From positions 248,001 through 312,000 of the forward strand of contig OZ037836.1 of assembly GCA_964035575.1 (NCBI GenBank): 64,000 nt of DNA, in the 5' to 3' direction. The DNA comes from Rhynchopus sp. YZ270_cl-10 (lineage: Eukaryota; Euglenozoa; Diplonemea; Diplonemida; Diplonemidae). Below, in pieces: positions 31,053 through 42,890 of this stretch. The notes under the pieces were generated by a model. The model saw only the letters and a program-made list of their open reading frames with translations. It made no database searches and had not been told where the DNA came from. Both the position numbers and the translations under genes were made by a program. The number at the start of each line of letters is the position of its first letter. Within the stretch, counting starts at the first letter, position 1.

Positions 31053-33775
31053 AAATATTGTAAGGTGGGGGAATCACCACTTCTTGCAGTGCTTCCTCGT
31101 CACACCTAAAGCGTCGTCACACACATTGAAATGCTAGCAATATGCAATACACTGCTGCCATCTATCCCATTCGAGAGTAGTTACGCACAACTAATTTGCG
31201 AGGAAAGTGCCAACGTCGTACACTTCCAACCGTGCTCCGCAACACCACCCCGGCAGGTGAGAATTAGTGTGTTGTGGAAGCGTCAACGCATCAAACAACT
31301 ACGAGTATAGGGGGGTGAGGGAACGACAAGAGACACTTTCTGGTGTCGCAGACATTTTCCATTTCTGAAATACATAGCAAGTGTTTTGAAAGGGTATACA
31401 ATGTGAGACGGTGCTGAGTACAGTGAAAGCAGGAAAAATGAGGGAAGGAAAAATAAACGTGTATGTGTGTGTGTGGAATCCTGTAAAATAATAAAAAAAA
31501 CCCCGTTCGTCTTGTTGTTTAGTTGGTACGCTACCCACGTCATACGCAAAAAAAAGTGGAATTCGGAAGAATAGAGCAAGAGGTGTACCACCTCATTTGG
31601 TACACTGTTCATGTATACACTTGGTGAGTTGCTCGATGCGTTGGAGCGAGAATTAGCACAGACGGAAGGAGACGGTAATGGAACGGGGGAAGAGTTGTGT
31701 GTATGGGGAGTCTGTTTGTTGTTTTTGCTTTTTTCTTTTCAAAATATAAACTCCAGCAGAATGTTGATTGTTGAAAAGCACTCCCTGCTGACAGAGCACC
31801 CCCCTTGCATTCTTTCATAAACATTTTAAAAAAAAATTCTTTGAAAAAGTGAAGTTGAAAAAGTGCAAAACGTCTCGAAGAGGTCATACACCACTTTTTT
31901 CATAAAGAACAGTCGCATTTGATTTTTATTAACTGCTCCTATTTTTCGGATTTGGGGGAGAGGGAGAGAAAGCCGTGCATGCATTAAAAGCATTTGCAAC
32001 GGCAAGAAACACAACAAAAAGATGATGAAATGTAAAACGGAAAACCCGCGTGAAGAAGGGCACCATGGCTTGGTGCATGCGCGGGGACTAATTAACATCA
32101 ACTCAAAAAAAAAAAGGAAGAAAACAATAATGAAATAGCATAGCACACATATTGAACCATAGGGTCATCACAAAAAGGATGCCAATAAGAAGGAACAATA
32201 ATTGGTTGTGCAGCAATTTTGAGGCAATAAACAAAACTGATTTTTTCCGTAACGTCCCACTTTCACATTGAAGCAGGAAAAAATAGAGCAGAGGGGTAGT
32301 GTAAACAAAAATTGTTTTTTGATAAAACAACTTGTTGTCAATTCTAAAAAGATTGGAGGCAGCGCTGCAGGGCAAACAAAACGGATTGAAAAAAAACAGA
32401 AGCTTGCTTGTTTTCTTTGAGTACTCAATTAACCACAACAACCGTACTTCAGTTTAACACATTTTTTCACCTTTTTGTTTTCCCGGCTTTGACCGCACAA
32501 ACAAAAGACCCGATCTTTTTTCACTGGAACCTACTTCTTGGAAGATTCCATCGTAAAAAATATTTTGCCGGACGGTGAATCCGACGTAAAAAAGGAAGAA
32601 AAAAAGGTGAAGTTGAAACGTGCACATCTCATATAGAGCTCACCTCTAGGACGCGTCCTCTACCAGCTGAACGGGAAAATCAGTTTGCGATACGTTTCGG
32701 GGGAGGGGGGAAAAAGGCAAATAAGGTCGAATGGAGCAGATCAGCTCCCCAGTTGAGGATTTGTGAGGAAGTGATACAGTATTTGTGGAAAATATTCTGG
32801 CTACTATTGTGGATTCTTGGGTTTGAAACGCTCTCCTGTTGATTCTTTTTTTGACAAGGCGCAGAAAACCCGATAAAAAAGAAAAATTTATAAGATGACT
32901 CCAAACCTCTCGTGCTTAGTAACCTTGGAAAAAAAAACACAATGTTGCAAAGGAACAGAACTGAAACACCCCTAGGCTAAGATTGTTGAGGGTGTTCCAG
33001 GTTTCCCCAGAATATTTTCCGGAAAAAAAAGGGATAAAAATAAGAAAAAATATCTAAAATGGGTATGTTTTGAATGCCGAACCAAGGTTCAGGCAAGTGG
33101 TAAGAAGAAAAGTTTTGGGCCCACTGAGGAGTCATTTATAGAGGAGCGACAAAATATTTTTATTGGTACAACACGGGTGTCCAAAAACCCATTTTACATT
33201 ATGGCTTATTGTAAGAAAAGAGGCAATGAACAGCAAATGGGAGAATGGCATTTTTAGCACGAAACGCCTTTTGTGTAATACCGTATACGAAATGGATGTT
33301 TCAAGCAAGGTAGGTGAACTGCTGGCAAGCAGAAAAAGCTCGTCCCCGTCGTCTCATATTTTATTGTTCACTTTGTCAAAATCTCTTTGTTTTTCTCTTT
33401 GTCTATTTTTCCTGCATTTTTTATTCTCTTCTTTGTACTTTCTTTTGTTTTGGTTGTTCTTAGATACGCTCAATCGCCTCGCCACGAAAAATTTTGAAAA
33501 AAGGTGTCGTTTGAGAAAAACAAACAAACGGACGCGCTGTGTGAAAAACGAGTGTTTCTCTGCGCGTGATATTTTGTGGGGAAGAATAAAACATTATGAA
33601 AAAAGCTCGTTGCGTTCCCACTATCGTTTCCGCTGCGCTCTCACTAGCGTTCCCACTCCATTCGGTTTTCTCTTACTTAGAAAAAAAAACAGGTATTTTA
33701 CAGTCAAGAAAATATGAAAACAGCAAAATAGGAAGTCTTCAAGAATATCATTTTTGCATGAAAACGCCTCTTATT
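31053..33775. other. AT-rich stretch without recognised gene
   Basis: Many homopolymer runs and short frames. A 184-codon plus-strand frame at 33163-33717 is dominated by a pyrimidine-rich stretch read as Leu/Phe/Ser and is not accepted as a gene. 31500-31550 shares a TTTAGTTGGTAC motif with 54775-54800. Confidence 0.5.
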
Positions 33776-35158
33776 TTAATAAGATATGGAGAGAGTCACC
33801 TTCTCCGCAAGGTAGCTGTCTGCTGCGTCAAAGGCGGAAAAGAGATCATTGTAAAACCCGTGTTTGTCGGTTTCGCGCTTGGCTGCGTTCTTCAGAGTGT
33901 TGTGGTGGATCCACTCGTAGGAGTTGGGTTGGTAGAACAACTGGGCATTCCACCGCCACATCCCTTTGTTGGGCATTTGAAAGTGCTCGAGATGGCGACA
34001 GGACAGCAGCTTCCCATACATGAAGTGGTCGATAGAGTGGAGGGTCGAGCATATGAACAACAGCTCCGGGTGCACCGCCACTCTGTGTCTGTGAACACAC
34101 CGGAACGTCGCTGCGCGGGCCTCGAGGAGAAACCTTCCTACACGAGAATAGGGAAGCAGCTTTGAAAGAGACTTTGTTGAGTGCCGTGGTAGTTGGAGCC
34201 GGGAGTTGGACACCAGCACCTCTTGGAACCAATCTACCCCTTCACGGAAGAATACCCCTGGCCAAAAGTGCGCTTTGTGGTTAAGGCTTTGGCTGTGCTG
34301 GAAGACTTCGTCGTATTGAGTAGAGCCGTCTTTGTGAGCGTACAACGCATCGTTAAACGAATGAACCAATGGGTGGTTGTACGTCGCCGCAACCAACGCC
34401 AGAAGAGACAGCATCTCGGTCTCACTTTCAATGTCAATGGTATTATATTTGAATTCTTTGATCTCCCTTGCCTTGACATCAATCAGCACACTCAATACCT
34501 GTGAGTAGTCCCCCGGGTACATAGGCGAAGCGAAATTCTCTAGGTGCAGTCTGTACACTTCTTCTCCCCCTTCAGGGGCAAGAAAAATGATGAAACTGGT
34601 TTCGAGGATATAGTCAACAACAGGCTCCATGCTTGGCGGCTTCAAAATGTTTCCTGTCGTGAACGGCCAGTAGTGGACCCGGAGCATGTAGTAGGAACAC
34701 CATACGATGTGCACGATATAGTTGAGTTTGATCAGTGTAAAGCGGATGATATGCATGGCAGAGATGCAGGTTGGGTTAAATATCTGAACTGCAAGCAGTT
34801 CTGGGCGCACAAGGGGTTTCTCTCTCGAGTTGATCACAAAATAGTCTGCAAGCCCGATGACGACTTCGTACGCTGTGACTGCCAACAGGGCTTTGAGGGC
34901 CACGATAACCCATCCCGACACCCACTGTCGTGCGGAACCGGATGCTGCCCCCTCTGCTCGCTCACGAGAGGCTCCAGATACTGAGTCAAGCGTAGTGTTC
35001 CTCTGAAGGCCCTCTGTAGTGTTGCCTATTCCTTCTACCTTCCCAATGTGCATCTCCACATCTGCCATGCGGCCATAGGAAGTGGCAACTATCGGAGTAG
35101 AGCTCATCCCATGTGCAACACTGAAGAGCACTGCGCACACCGCCACCTTTCCAATCAT
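33776..35158 (-). CDS. unrecognised membrane protein
   Basis: 460 aa from the ATG at about 35158, chosen because it starts a signal peptide (MIGKVAVCAVLFSVAHG); the frame is open further upstream but without ATG. One transmembrane helix at about residues 81-103 (WVIVALKALLAVTAYEVVIG). The larger C-terminal part is soluble-looking, with His-containing motifs YNHPLVHSF and LHSIDHFMYG and several conserved-looking aromatic stretches. No family recognised and no enzyme function claimed. The coding sequence has normal composition amid AT-rich flanks, so I regard it as a real host gene. A 260-bp block upstream (35280-35545) is duplicated at 37995-38260. Confidence 0.65.
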   Translation of the reverse strand: MIGKVAVCAVLFSVAHGMSSTPIVATSYGRMADVEMHIGKVEGIGNTTEGLQRNTTLDSVSGASRERAEGAASGSARQWVSGWVIVALKALLAVTAYEVVIGLADYFVINSREKPLVRPELLAVQIFNPTCISAMHIIRFTLIKLNYIVHIVWCSYYMLRVHYWPFTTGNILKPPSMEPVVDYILETSFIIFLAPEGGEEVYRLHLENFASPMYPGDYSQVLSVLIDVKAREIKEFKYNTIDIESETEMLSLLALVAATYNHPLVHSFNDALYAHKDGSTQYDEVFQHSQSLNHKAHFWPGVFFREGVDWFQEVLVSNSRLQLPRHSTKSLSKLLPYSRVGRFLLEARAATFRCVHRHRVAVHPELLFICSTLHSIDHFMYGKLLSCRHLEHFQMPNKGMWRWNAQLFYQPNSYEWIHHNTLKNAAKRETDKHGFYNDLFSAFDAADSYLAEKVTLSISY

Positions 35159-35279
35159 ATTTGAGGATAAAAGTTGAGGAGGGGTGCAATACCTGAAAGG
35201 TAGAGTGGGGTCATGGGACACTCTAGTACTCTACACGGTACGTTTAAAAAAGAGGGAGGGTTAACTTTATTTTTGCTTT

Positions 35280-35545
35280 TATGATCCCATGCAATGCTAA
35301 AAGGAAATTGAACACCGTACCCCTACTCCCTTCCTTTTTCCATTTTTTCTAATCCGGGGCGGGTTGGAGTAGAGCCACATTTCACCGACAGGCCAAGATG
35401 TGTGCATTTCACCACAACCTCTCCCTTTTGTCTTTATTGTTTTTATTGCTTCATTGTTTGCGGGGGGTGGGGGAAAAATATAAAAAGGAAAAGTAGGAGT
35501 GCGGTTTCAATTTTACTTCATACTGTGACGGTTTCGGAAAGATCA
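35280..35545. repeat. upstream block of the membrane-protein gene, duplicated
   Basis: Direct repeat of 37995-38260, roughly 85% alike by eye: CATGCAATGCTAAAA, AATCCGGGGCGGGTTGGAGTA, CACCACAACCTCTCCC and GGAGTGCGGTTTCAATTT occur in the same order and spacing. Confidence 0.85.
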
Positions 35546-36518
35546 GGGGTTGCTAATTTTGGAAAAAATCGGCAAAATAATAAAACCTACATTCTCGAAC
35601 TTTTCTACTGACGTGATTTTCATTGGACGCATCCCCAGCCCAATCATTTCGGTTTGTATTATTTCCTTACAAACCGTACGCGTACCGCTTCGTATGTTGT
35701 ATACAAAAAAAATAATAATGGAAAAACGGTACCAAAAACGTACCAAAAAAAATGTGTGTCATATTGTTTCCCGAAAAAAAAAATGGGGAAACAGAAAGGT
35801 TTTTGATAAACATTATCAACACAAAAACCAGCGCGTGTGGAAAGAAAAAAAGGGAGAGAGGAAATAAATATTTTTACTGAATTGAAAGTGGCTGTTTACA
35901 TTTTGGGTACGGTGAGGAAAATAAAATCTGTTTGACAAAAAGAAACAATCTTCTTTTTTGTCTTCACCTACACAACTCGAAGATTTTCTACACAAATAAT
36001 TTTATTGGACACACCTCAAAAGATACCACATTCAAAATTATTACGCATCCACTTGCAGTTTGAATAAAGAAAACGAAGACGAAAAAGGGGGTTTGGGGGG
36101 AACTTTGTAACAACATGGGGGAGGGAAATCACACACCCCACACAGCTCCTTCGATCTTTATCACAGCTTTTTGATAAAAAGTAATGAACACAAAAAACCA
36201 GCGCGTGTGTAAGAAAAAATTATTTCGCGTCCACTCGACGTTTGGATAAAGAAAACTAGAGATGAAAGGGGGTTTGGGGGGAAGAGTTTAATTCTTGAAC
36301 GCATCCCCACACTCAGTCACACATTCAAAAAACAAACTGCAGCGTGTCTCCTCTTCCACGTACAACGACCATTGCTAAAACATGCAGGACGAAAGCACAA
36401 AGAGAGAAAACATTTTACTGCCGCAATTGCGAGTTTCGGTCTGAGCCTGCATGTCGTAAGGCAGCAGTCTAAACCAATAAAACATAGGCGTGACTATGAG
36501 ATACCGCGACTGGAAATA
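35546..36518. other. AT-rich intergenic with small dispersed repeats
   Basis: No gene. 35570-35640 and 35970-36020 share ACATTCTCGAACTTTTCTAC-type sequence with 57290-57350. 36035-36115 and 36226-36330 are copies of one repeat whose inverted copy is at 28040-28150. Confidence 0.6.
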
Positions 36519-36880
36519 TTATGGACCCAAATTAAGTGCCAAATGAGCCTCAAAAAACGTAATTAATTATTAGGTCCATAATATTTTGCTTCTTTTTATT
36601 TGAAAAATTTGGTTTGTATTAGTGTAGCCACCCTAGACATACACTCAATGCGAGTCGCATGCGAGAATCATTATCGCATTATCATACACCATTCTCGCAT
36701 GCGATAATCATTATCGCTCACGTAGAAGGATTTTGGTCGTGCGAGAGTGAGGGATAATGTGCGATAATCGTGCGATAATTTTTTCGCCAGACCAGACTTC
36801 TGCGAGAATGCGACTCGCATCGGGTATATATCTAGAGTGTGCTCCAGTATTTACTTATTTGGTCCATAATATTTCCCAAC
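36519..36880. repeat. nested inverted repeats
   Basis: AATATTATGGACCC at 36517 is inverted at 36571 and repeated at about 36862 as GGTCCATAATATTT. Between the last two lies an element with termini ATGCGAGTCGCAT (36648 and complement near 36820) and several GCGATAATCATTATCGC-like units. Foldback DNA, no ORF. Confidence 0.7.
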
Positions 36881-37111
36881 GGCGGTAAGTCGTTAAAACA
36901 GCAGTGAGACAATGGGACACCACTGTGTCTGATTAGGGGAGCAACGTTGCGTCAGGAAAGAATAGACACAAACTGTGTTATCAGGTTTCATACACCTTTC
37001 CCTCTTGTCTCGTAAGAACAACCAAACATACTCAGCCTTGGTAGCTTTGTCGCCACTGCACAAGCCGTTGTGGGTGTCATCGCCGTCTTACTCAGTAACT
37101 TTATTTACCGA
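36881..37111. other. intergenic, nothing recognised
   Basis: No gene or clear repeat seen in this short stretch. Confidence 0.4.
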
Positions 37112-37339
37112 ACCCTCCCCCGTGAAATTGCCCCCCCCCTGAGGGAAAACGTGAGGGGGGGGAGACACTGTCTCGTCCCTAACGGTGCTGTTCAAAAGGG
37201 GGGAAAATTTCTCGTACTGTAGGGGGGTGGCCGTTTTGGATGTGAGGAAAGGTTGTCCCCCTTACCCGCTTGAAATTGTCCCTGGCGGCAAAATACCGGT
37301 TTTTGGGGGGAGGGAAATTTCACGGGGGAGGGTCCGTAC
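37112..37339. mobile_element. second GTGAAATTG-type MITE
   Basis: Inverted termini CGAACCCTCCCCCGTGAAAT and complement. The core matches 30943-31046 (CTTGAAATTGTCC, AAAATACCGGTTTTTGGGG). It carries about 120 bp more internal sequence than the first copy. Confidence 0.7.
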
Positions 37340-37454
37340 TACTTCAAAAAACTCTCTATTTTTGTTGTATCGACAATCACCTACCGGGTAGGATCTGTAC
37401 ACAATGTCGCCCTAAGGCTTTGTACTTAATCGGTATGGACGGAGGCCATCCTCA

Positions 37455-37603
37455 ACCACGGTGTAAAAATCTAGCTTTTTCAGCACAGAGTCACACATCG
37501 AATCCTTTTTTGCGGAGCAAAAAAGGAAAAATGGCGCCGCAGGCAAAAAAAAAATTGAGGTACAGCCTGGATGGTGCGGTCAGCAACCCAGTTCCCATGG
37601 TAT
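37455..37603. repeat. dispersed repeat, inverted copy of 57480-57640
   Basis: About 150 bp containing TTGCGGAGCAAAAAAGG, GGCGCCGCAGGC and GGTGCGGTCAGCAACCCAG. Related copies at 39024-39160, 57015-57110 and 57480-57660. Confidence 0.85.
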
Positions 37604-37621
37604 TCCCGTGGTTCAACACCA

Positions 37622-37652
<31 letters not shown>

Positions 37653-37718
37653 CCTTTTTTTCAGACTTCTGTTGCGCCGCAACAGAACTTTATACGGTAG
37701 CGGAGCCCCTGAACTTGG

Positions 37719-37755
37719 TTGTATTAGTGTAGACACCCGAGGATGAACTCCACTA
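37719..37755. repeat. conserved intergenic element, copy 1
   Basis: TTAGTGTAGACACCCGAGG core followed by AACTCCACT. Other copies at 47335, 50441, 53197 and 60418, all in the same orientation. Confidence 0.8.
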
Positions 37756-37994
37756 TACAAAACGCTGTTAAGTAACCGCTGATGAACACTTTTTTTTTTT
37801 GGTTTTGGTTGAGACACACGACACACCAAAGGTCGGTTGTGTGGAATCACTGAATCACAGATAATGAGTGACCTACCCTGCCACATCGTTGATTCTTCTT
37901 TCCCTGCGTTTGACTGCAGGAACGTTCGCGTCACATCGCGACCAGGCGTTTGTGTAGGTGGAGAACAAAACAGTTTCTGATGAAAGGTCCTGCG

Positions 37995-38260
37995 GCGGTT
38001 TTCTGATCCATGCAATGCTAAAAAAGGACATTGAACCACCGTACCCTCACTCCCTTCCTTTTTCTAATCCGGGGCGGGTTGGAGTAAAGCCACACTTCAC
38101 CGACAGGTCGAGGTGTGAAACGTTTTACCACAACCTCTCCCGATTTTATTGCTATATTGTTTGCGGGGGTGGGGGAAAGACACAAAAAGGAAACATAGGA
38201 GTGCGGTTTCAATTTCACAAAGGATACACGACTTATCTGGAAAGACAGTCTGACCAAAAG
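37995..38260. repeat. second copy of the 35280-35545 block
   Basis: See 35280-35545. There is no gene downstream on the minus strand here, so it looks like a duplicated upstream region without its gene. Confidence 0.85.
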
Positions 38261-38557
38261 TCATAATATTGGCTGCATTTATGCACACACTAACACACCA
38301 CAGGCAAAACCCGCTTGTTACTACGAATTTGTCTGCACATCAGTTTTTGTCTTTTTTGTTGTTGTTTTTTATCTTTTATTTTTTACTTGTTACTAGCCCT
38401 GGAGGACGTGTTGTTCTGTGTGGGCTAGCCGGGTCTTGCGACCCGACTGGTGCCTCTTTTACTCGTTGAGCGGCTTTTTTGTTGTTTTTTTTCCACAGAT
38501 TTTATTTTTCATTAAAAGCTTCACGCGTACGCTTTCTAGTTTCTGGGAGACACACAA

Positions 38558-38597
38558 GGTGCCAGGTTCTATGATATGCACGGAACCACCCTGCACC
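38558..38597. repeat. stem-loop repeat, copy 1
   Basis: GGTGC and GGTTC pair with GAACC and GCACC around a 13-nt loop TATGATATGCACG. The same hairpin and about 60 bp to its left recur at 54880-54919. Possible structured RNA or cis element. Confidence 0.75.
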
Positions 38598-39739
38598 TGT
38601 GTGTCTGCTGCGACAAAAAACGCTACAGCAAACGAAAAGACAGGTCATTAAGAAGCCTTTTTTTCCTGCAGTGACGTTCCCCCGCCTGGTTCCCGTCCCA
38701 GAAAATTGCTGATGCAGGTTCGTTAAAACTCGCGCACTTTATTTATTTTTTCCTGTTTTCCCCCCTACCTGGCCACCACGTATTACCTTCCACATGTGGG
38801 ACGTGTGATTTTCCATACGTGAATTAATTTTGATTTTTCCCTACGTGTGATTTCCCATACGTGGAAATCATACGTGTTTTTTTTTTTTTTTTTTTTTTTA
38901 GTTTTGTTCATACTTGTAGCTAACTAGCCGTGGTACGTGGCGATTTTTTTAGCCAAAAGAAAGGAAAAAATCGGCCGGAAATAAATTTCCCTCCGGCAAT
39001 AAATTTCCTTCCAGGATATGCACCTGGGAACTGGGTTGCATCCTGTACCTTAATTTTTTTTGCCTGCGGCGCCATTTTTCCTTTTTTGCTCCGCAAAAAG
39101 GGTTCGTTTGGTGTCAATAGCCATATTCGTACACCGTACTCTAATTTTTTTTCGCCTGCGGCGCCATAAAAAAATGCAGTTCCCTATCAGGGGTCGCGCT
39201 GGATTACTACCGACTACCGTAGATTTTGGTGATTTTGCTCGGTACGTTTTTCCTTGCTAAAACCAGAATCTCATATTTCATGTAAGTGTGTTTTTACACG
39301 CACATGCGACCTCACCGTGGAGAGCATCCGGCTCGCGCAATCAAAAGAAAGCAGGGAAAAGGGAAAAGAAAAGGCAAAAGTTGGGCACCGTGCGCCTGCG
39401 GCGCTACCTGTTCCCAGTCAAAACACCACAATTTCATGGTTTTCAGACCTGAAAATGACCATTGTTTGCGAGTATGGGTTCATATTTTGCGGAAATTTAA
39501 ATCACCAAAATTTTGTACATATGAGCGGAGATGCCCCGCCAACGTACGGGGCCGAAAGCTCGGAATGGGTTTACCGGGCCACATATGAGCCGAGATGCCC
39601 CGCCAACGTGCGGGGCCGAAAGCTCGGAATGGGTTTTTTTTTTTTTTTAAATTTAGTGTCCCATACGTGTCCCATACGCAGGGCTATCGAGAAGGGGTTT
39701 TGGGGGGCATCATATATCATATTTCATATTTCAAAATCA
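38598..39739. other. repeat-rich intergenic
   Basis: Poly-T at 38878, CATACGTG repeats (38810-38880), dispersed repeats at 39024-39160, and two copies of GAGATGCCCCGCCAACGT (39528 and 39594) of a family also at 19500, 42060 and 43650-43760. No gene. Confidence 0.6.
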
Positions 39740-39745
39740 TATTCA

Positions 39746-41098
39746 TATACATAGCGCTCCAATTAGAGTGTTAGGGTATAATTAGAGTCTGGGATTTTGG
39801 GTCAAGTCAGTTAGAGTCCAGTTAGAGTATAATTAGAGTCGCTTTTCTTCAATTAGACTATAATTAGAGCGCAGTTAGAGCATAATTAGACTCTAACTAC
39901 ACTCTAATTATAGTCTAATTAGAGTAAAACAACAGGCTTCTTGTAGGTGCAAACGCCTTAAGGAACCGGTTCCCCTAAGGTTCCTCTGTAGGACCCAGGT
40001 GTCCAGGTGCCCACATAGCTGAGAATAAGACTTGGGGACCCGGGACCCGGTTATTCTCAGCCGGACTGGGACACAACTATGTGAAGGCGCTGTGGGTCCG
40101 CCTGAAAGCGGGTCGGGGACCCGGTCGCGGGAGGGTGGGGGCCTAGTCCAAGTCCTACTGTACCTAGTACCCGGGACTCGGGACCCGGCTTATTCTCAGC
40201 TATGGGTACCCGGACCCGCAGTGGCACATGCCCTCAAGTGTGAGTGACCCACACATGAGGGAATGCGACACCGCAAAAACTCTTCGTGCACCTTCGGGTG
40301 CAATGCCGCAGACAGGCCAAACAGCGTTGGACTCAGAGGAATTCCTGCTGTGCAGGTAACAAACATGAGAACCAACTCCCAGTAACAAGGGGCGCCTTTT
40401 GGCGGGCGTTGTTGAGGGTGTTTGGGGTGCAAAGTTTTCCACAATTTTGATGCGCGGGTACAGAAGTGTTGTCTTGTTCTTTCATCTCTAGGAATGTAAA
40501 TGTCAATCGAGTTTAACTACCACTAAGGGGTCGAAGGGGATAATCCCAGTATCAAAGGTTGTGTCGACGGGAAATCTATGAGTATACGTTCATTTCATCC
40601 GCAGAAATAACTACTTATGAACCCAGGAGAGATCCAAGCCTCGCGCTAAACCACCACCCGCGATTGACTTAGATGTTATAACAAAGAGAATTCATAACAA
40701 ACAACACCCTACCCCATGCACACTAAAGTGCCATGCTTCAAGTGATCATGCCCTGGGCCAAAATTCCTGTGCTAAAAAGGCAACAAGACCAGTGTGAATT
40801 GTGCACTGGTTTTCTGGGGGAACAAACAATATTTTCTTGTATCTAGTCCTCTGCAAGCAGAAAACAGACGTTCTGGATTACAAAATCGAATTTCTTGCAC
40901 TGGCTATGCTCCCTGGGTTTATGGCTATAGCATTGGTTGATGTGCCCCTCTTATTGACCCTATTATAAGACTCTAATTAGAGTCTAATTAGAGTCCAGTT
41001 AGAGTATTAGAGTTCAGTTAGAGTTTTAAAGACTCTAATTATACTCTAACTGCCGACTCTAATTATCTAGTTGGAGTCTAATTAGAGCGCTATGTATA
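39746..41098. mobile_element. 1353-bp DNA transposon, 6-bp TSD TATTCA
   Basis: Inverted termini TATACATAGCGCTC and complement, flanked by TATTCA on both sides (39740-39745 and 41099-41104). Each end holds a dense cluster of AATTAGAGTC/TTAGAGTATAATTAG motifs reaching inward about 170 bp. The interior has no convincing ORF. Organisation and 6-bp duplication resemble the element at 11538-12655. Confidence 0.85.
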
Positions 41099-41104
41099 TA
41101 TTCA

Positions 41105-42888
41105 GAGTGTTTTCCACGGTGGTTTTGGGTGGCATGACATGCCACCCAAGATTTTTGGGGTGGTTTTTGGGTGGCATATATGCCACCCAAGATTTTCTTC
41201 TTTTTTTTTTGAGTGTTGTATGACCTGTGACCCCACCACGGAGAGCACGTGGCTCGCTGAGTTGCTCGAATTGCCTGCAGCTACCCAACAAACATCATCA
41301 CCGTCTCAGCTTCCTTCACGAGCCGTTCAGCCTCCACCACCTTCACAAGCCAAAGTAAATAGGGCAAAAGTAGCGTACCGTGCGCCTGCGGCGCTCTTAC
41401 TGTCTTCATAAAGACAAAAGCACATTGCCAATATTGTGAATAGTGCAATTTTTTCCGCCTGCGGCGCCTACCTCCTTCCCCTCTCCTTCCTGTGATTGAC
41501 AGGGAGTCGCGCGCGCGACGACCGCTAGGGCTCGAAGAAAGCTCGGGGGTGCCAAATTTTGAGACCAAAAACCAAGCGGAAGCCCTGTTCGGGTAAATCA
41601 GGTACAGTGTTTAAGAGGGGGCCTTCCGCGCGGGAGAATTTTTTTTTTGGCCTAAAAAAAAAAAATATGCCACCCAAAAAAAAAATGTCAGATCCTGGAA
41701 AACACCCTGTAATACAGGCACTCCGCTAGGTACTAAAGTTCTGTTGATTGTCAACAGAACTTTTTGAAAATGGGGAAAAAAAGAAAAAAAAAAAAGTTCT
41801 GCTGAGTGGTTCAGACCCGTTCTACCTGTCAAAAAAGCTCAGGAGAAGAAGATATGGAGAGGTGAGTGCTCAAACGTCCCAAAAAAGTCAAAATCGGGCG
41901 TTGGTAAAAAAAAAAGTTGCGTACCGTGCGCCTGCGGCGCAAGCATGTACCCCACCAACGTGGACCATCAACAGAATATTTTCAAAATCGGAAATCCTAG
42001 CGGAGAGCCTGCTGTAATATTTCAAAAAAAAAAAAAAAAAACACGAGTTTACGGGCAAAAACCCATTCCGAGCTTTCGGCCCCGCACGTTGGCGGGGCAT
42101 CTCCCCTCATATGTGGATATGTCCGGAAAATTTTCAGGAAAGTGCCGGGCATATACACATCAAAATGGGTCCGGACATATCCACGGGGGGGATAGGTACT
42201 TAAAAAATGGAATTGAAAGCCGTGTTCAAAATCTTTCAATTGCGGCCAGGTACGATCAAATATTTGCATCTGGGGTCCCTTTACCGGTTGGAAAGTCCCA
42301 AAAACCAAAACTCAAAAGTGGGTCCAGGGATTACGCAGCTCCCCCAAAAATAAAAAAAAGTACGTATGGATTTTCAACACGTACAATTCTAAGCAAAAAC
42401 AATTCGCGCTTCGCGCGCGCTCTCCCTGGCAAAGTTGGTTGAGAAGGGCTGTGAAAGTTCGAAGAACTGGAGAAATCATCAGTCATGGCACTGGCGAAGC
42501 CACGGTACGCAACATTTCTAAAAATTGCGATTAAAATTGCCTACTATGTCACGGGAAGGGTGTACTGCAATCTAGCGCCGCAGGCGCACGGTACGCTACT
42601 TTTTTTCTTTCGCCATGCTGCATGCTCCTTTTCCGGTAAAATAGAAAATTGTCTCCTACAAATAGGATTCTGTAGGGGGTAGGTGAGAGGTGGGGGCGGA
42701 GCCCCACTCCTCACCTACCCCACCCCAGCCCCAATCCAAAACCCAAATTACCTAAGTATGGACACGTATGGATTCCACCTTTTCAAAAACAATTCACGTA
42801 TGGATTTCCATACGTTCCACACGTGGAGCGTAATCTCTGAGTGGGTCCAAAAAACGGCTTGGGGTAAGGGGTTAACAAAAATTTAAAG
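41105..42888. other. repeat-rich intergenic
   Basis: Contains GCCACCCAAGAT inverted repeats (41140-41200), a CCCACCACGGAGAGCACGTG repeat also near 39305 and 56925, GTGCGCCTGCGGCGC blocks (41385, 41460, 41930, 42570), a CAACAGAACTTT foldback at 41740 and GTATATGTCC-type repeats (42115-42190). No gene recognised. Confidence 0.6.
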
Positions 42889-42890
42889 TT

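Noticed and set aside
33163-33717. 184-codon plus-strand frame
   Set aside because: Mostly a T-rich tract read as Phe/Leu/Ser; composition like the AT-rich surroundings; no homology recognised.
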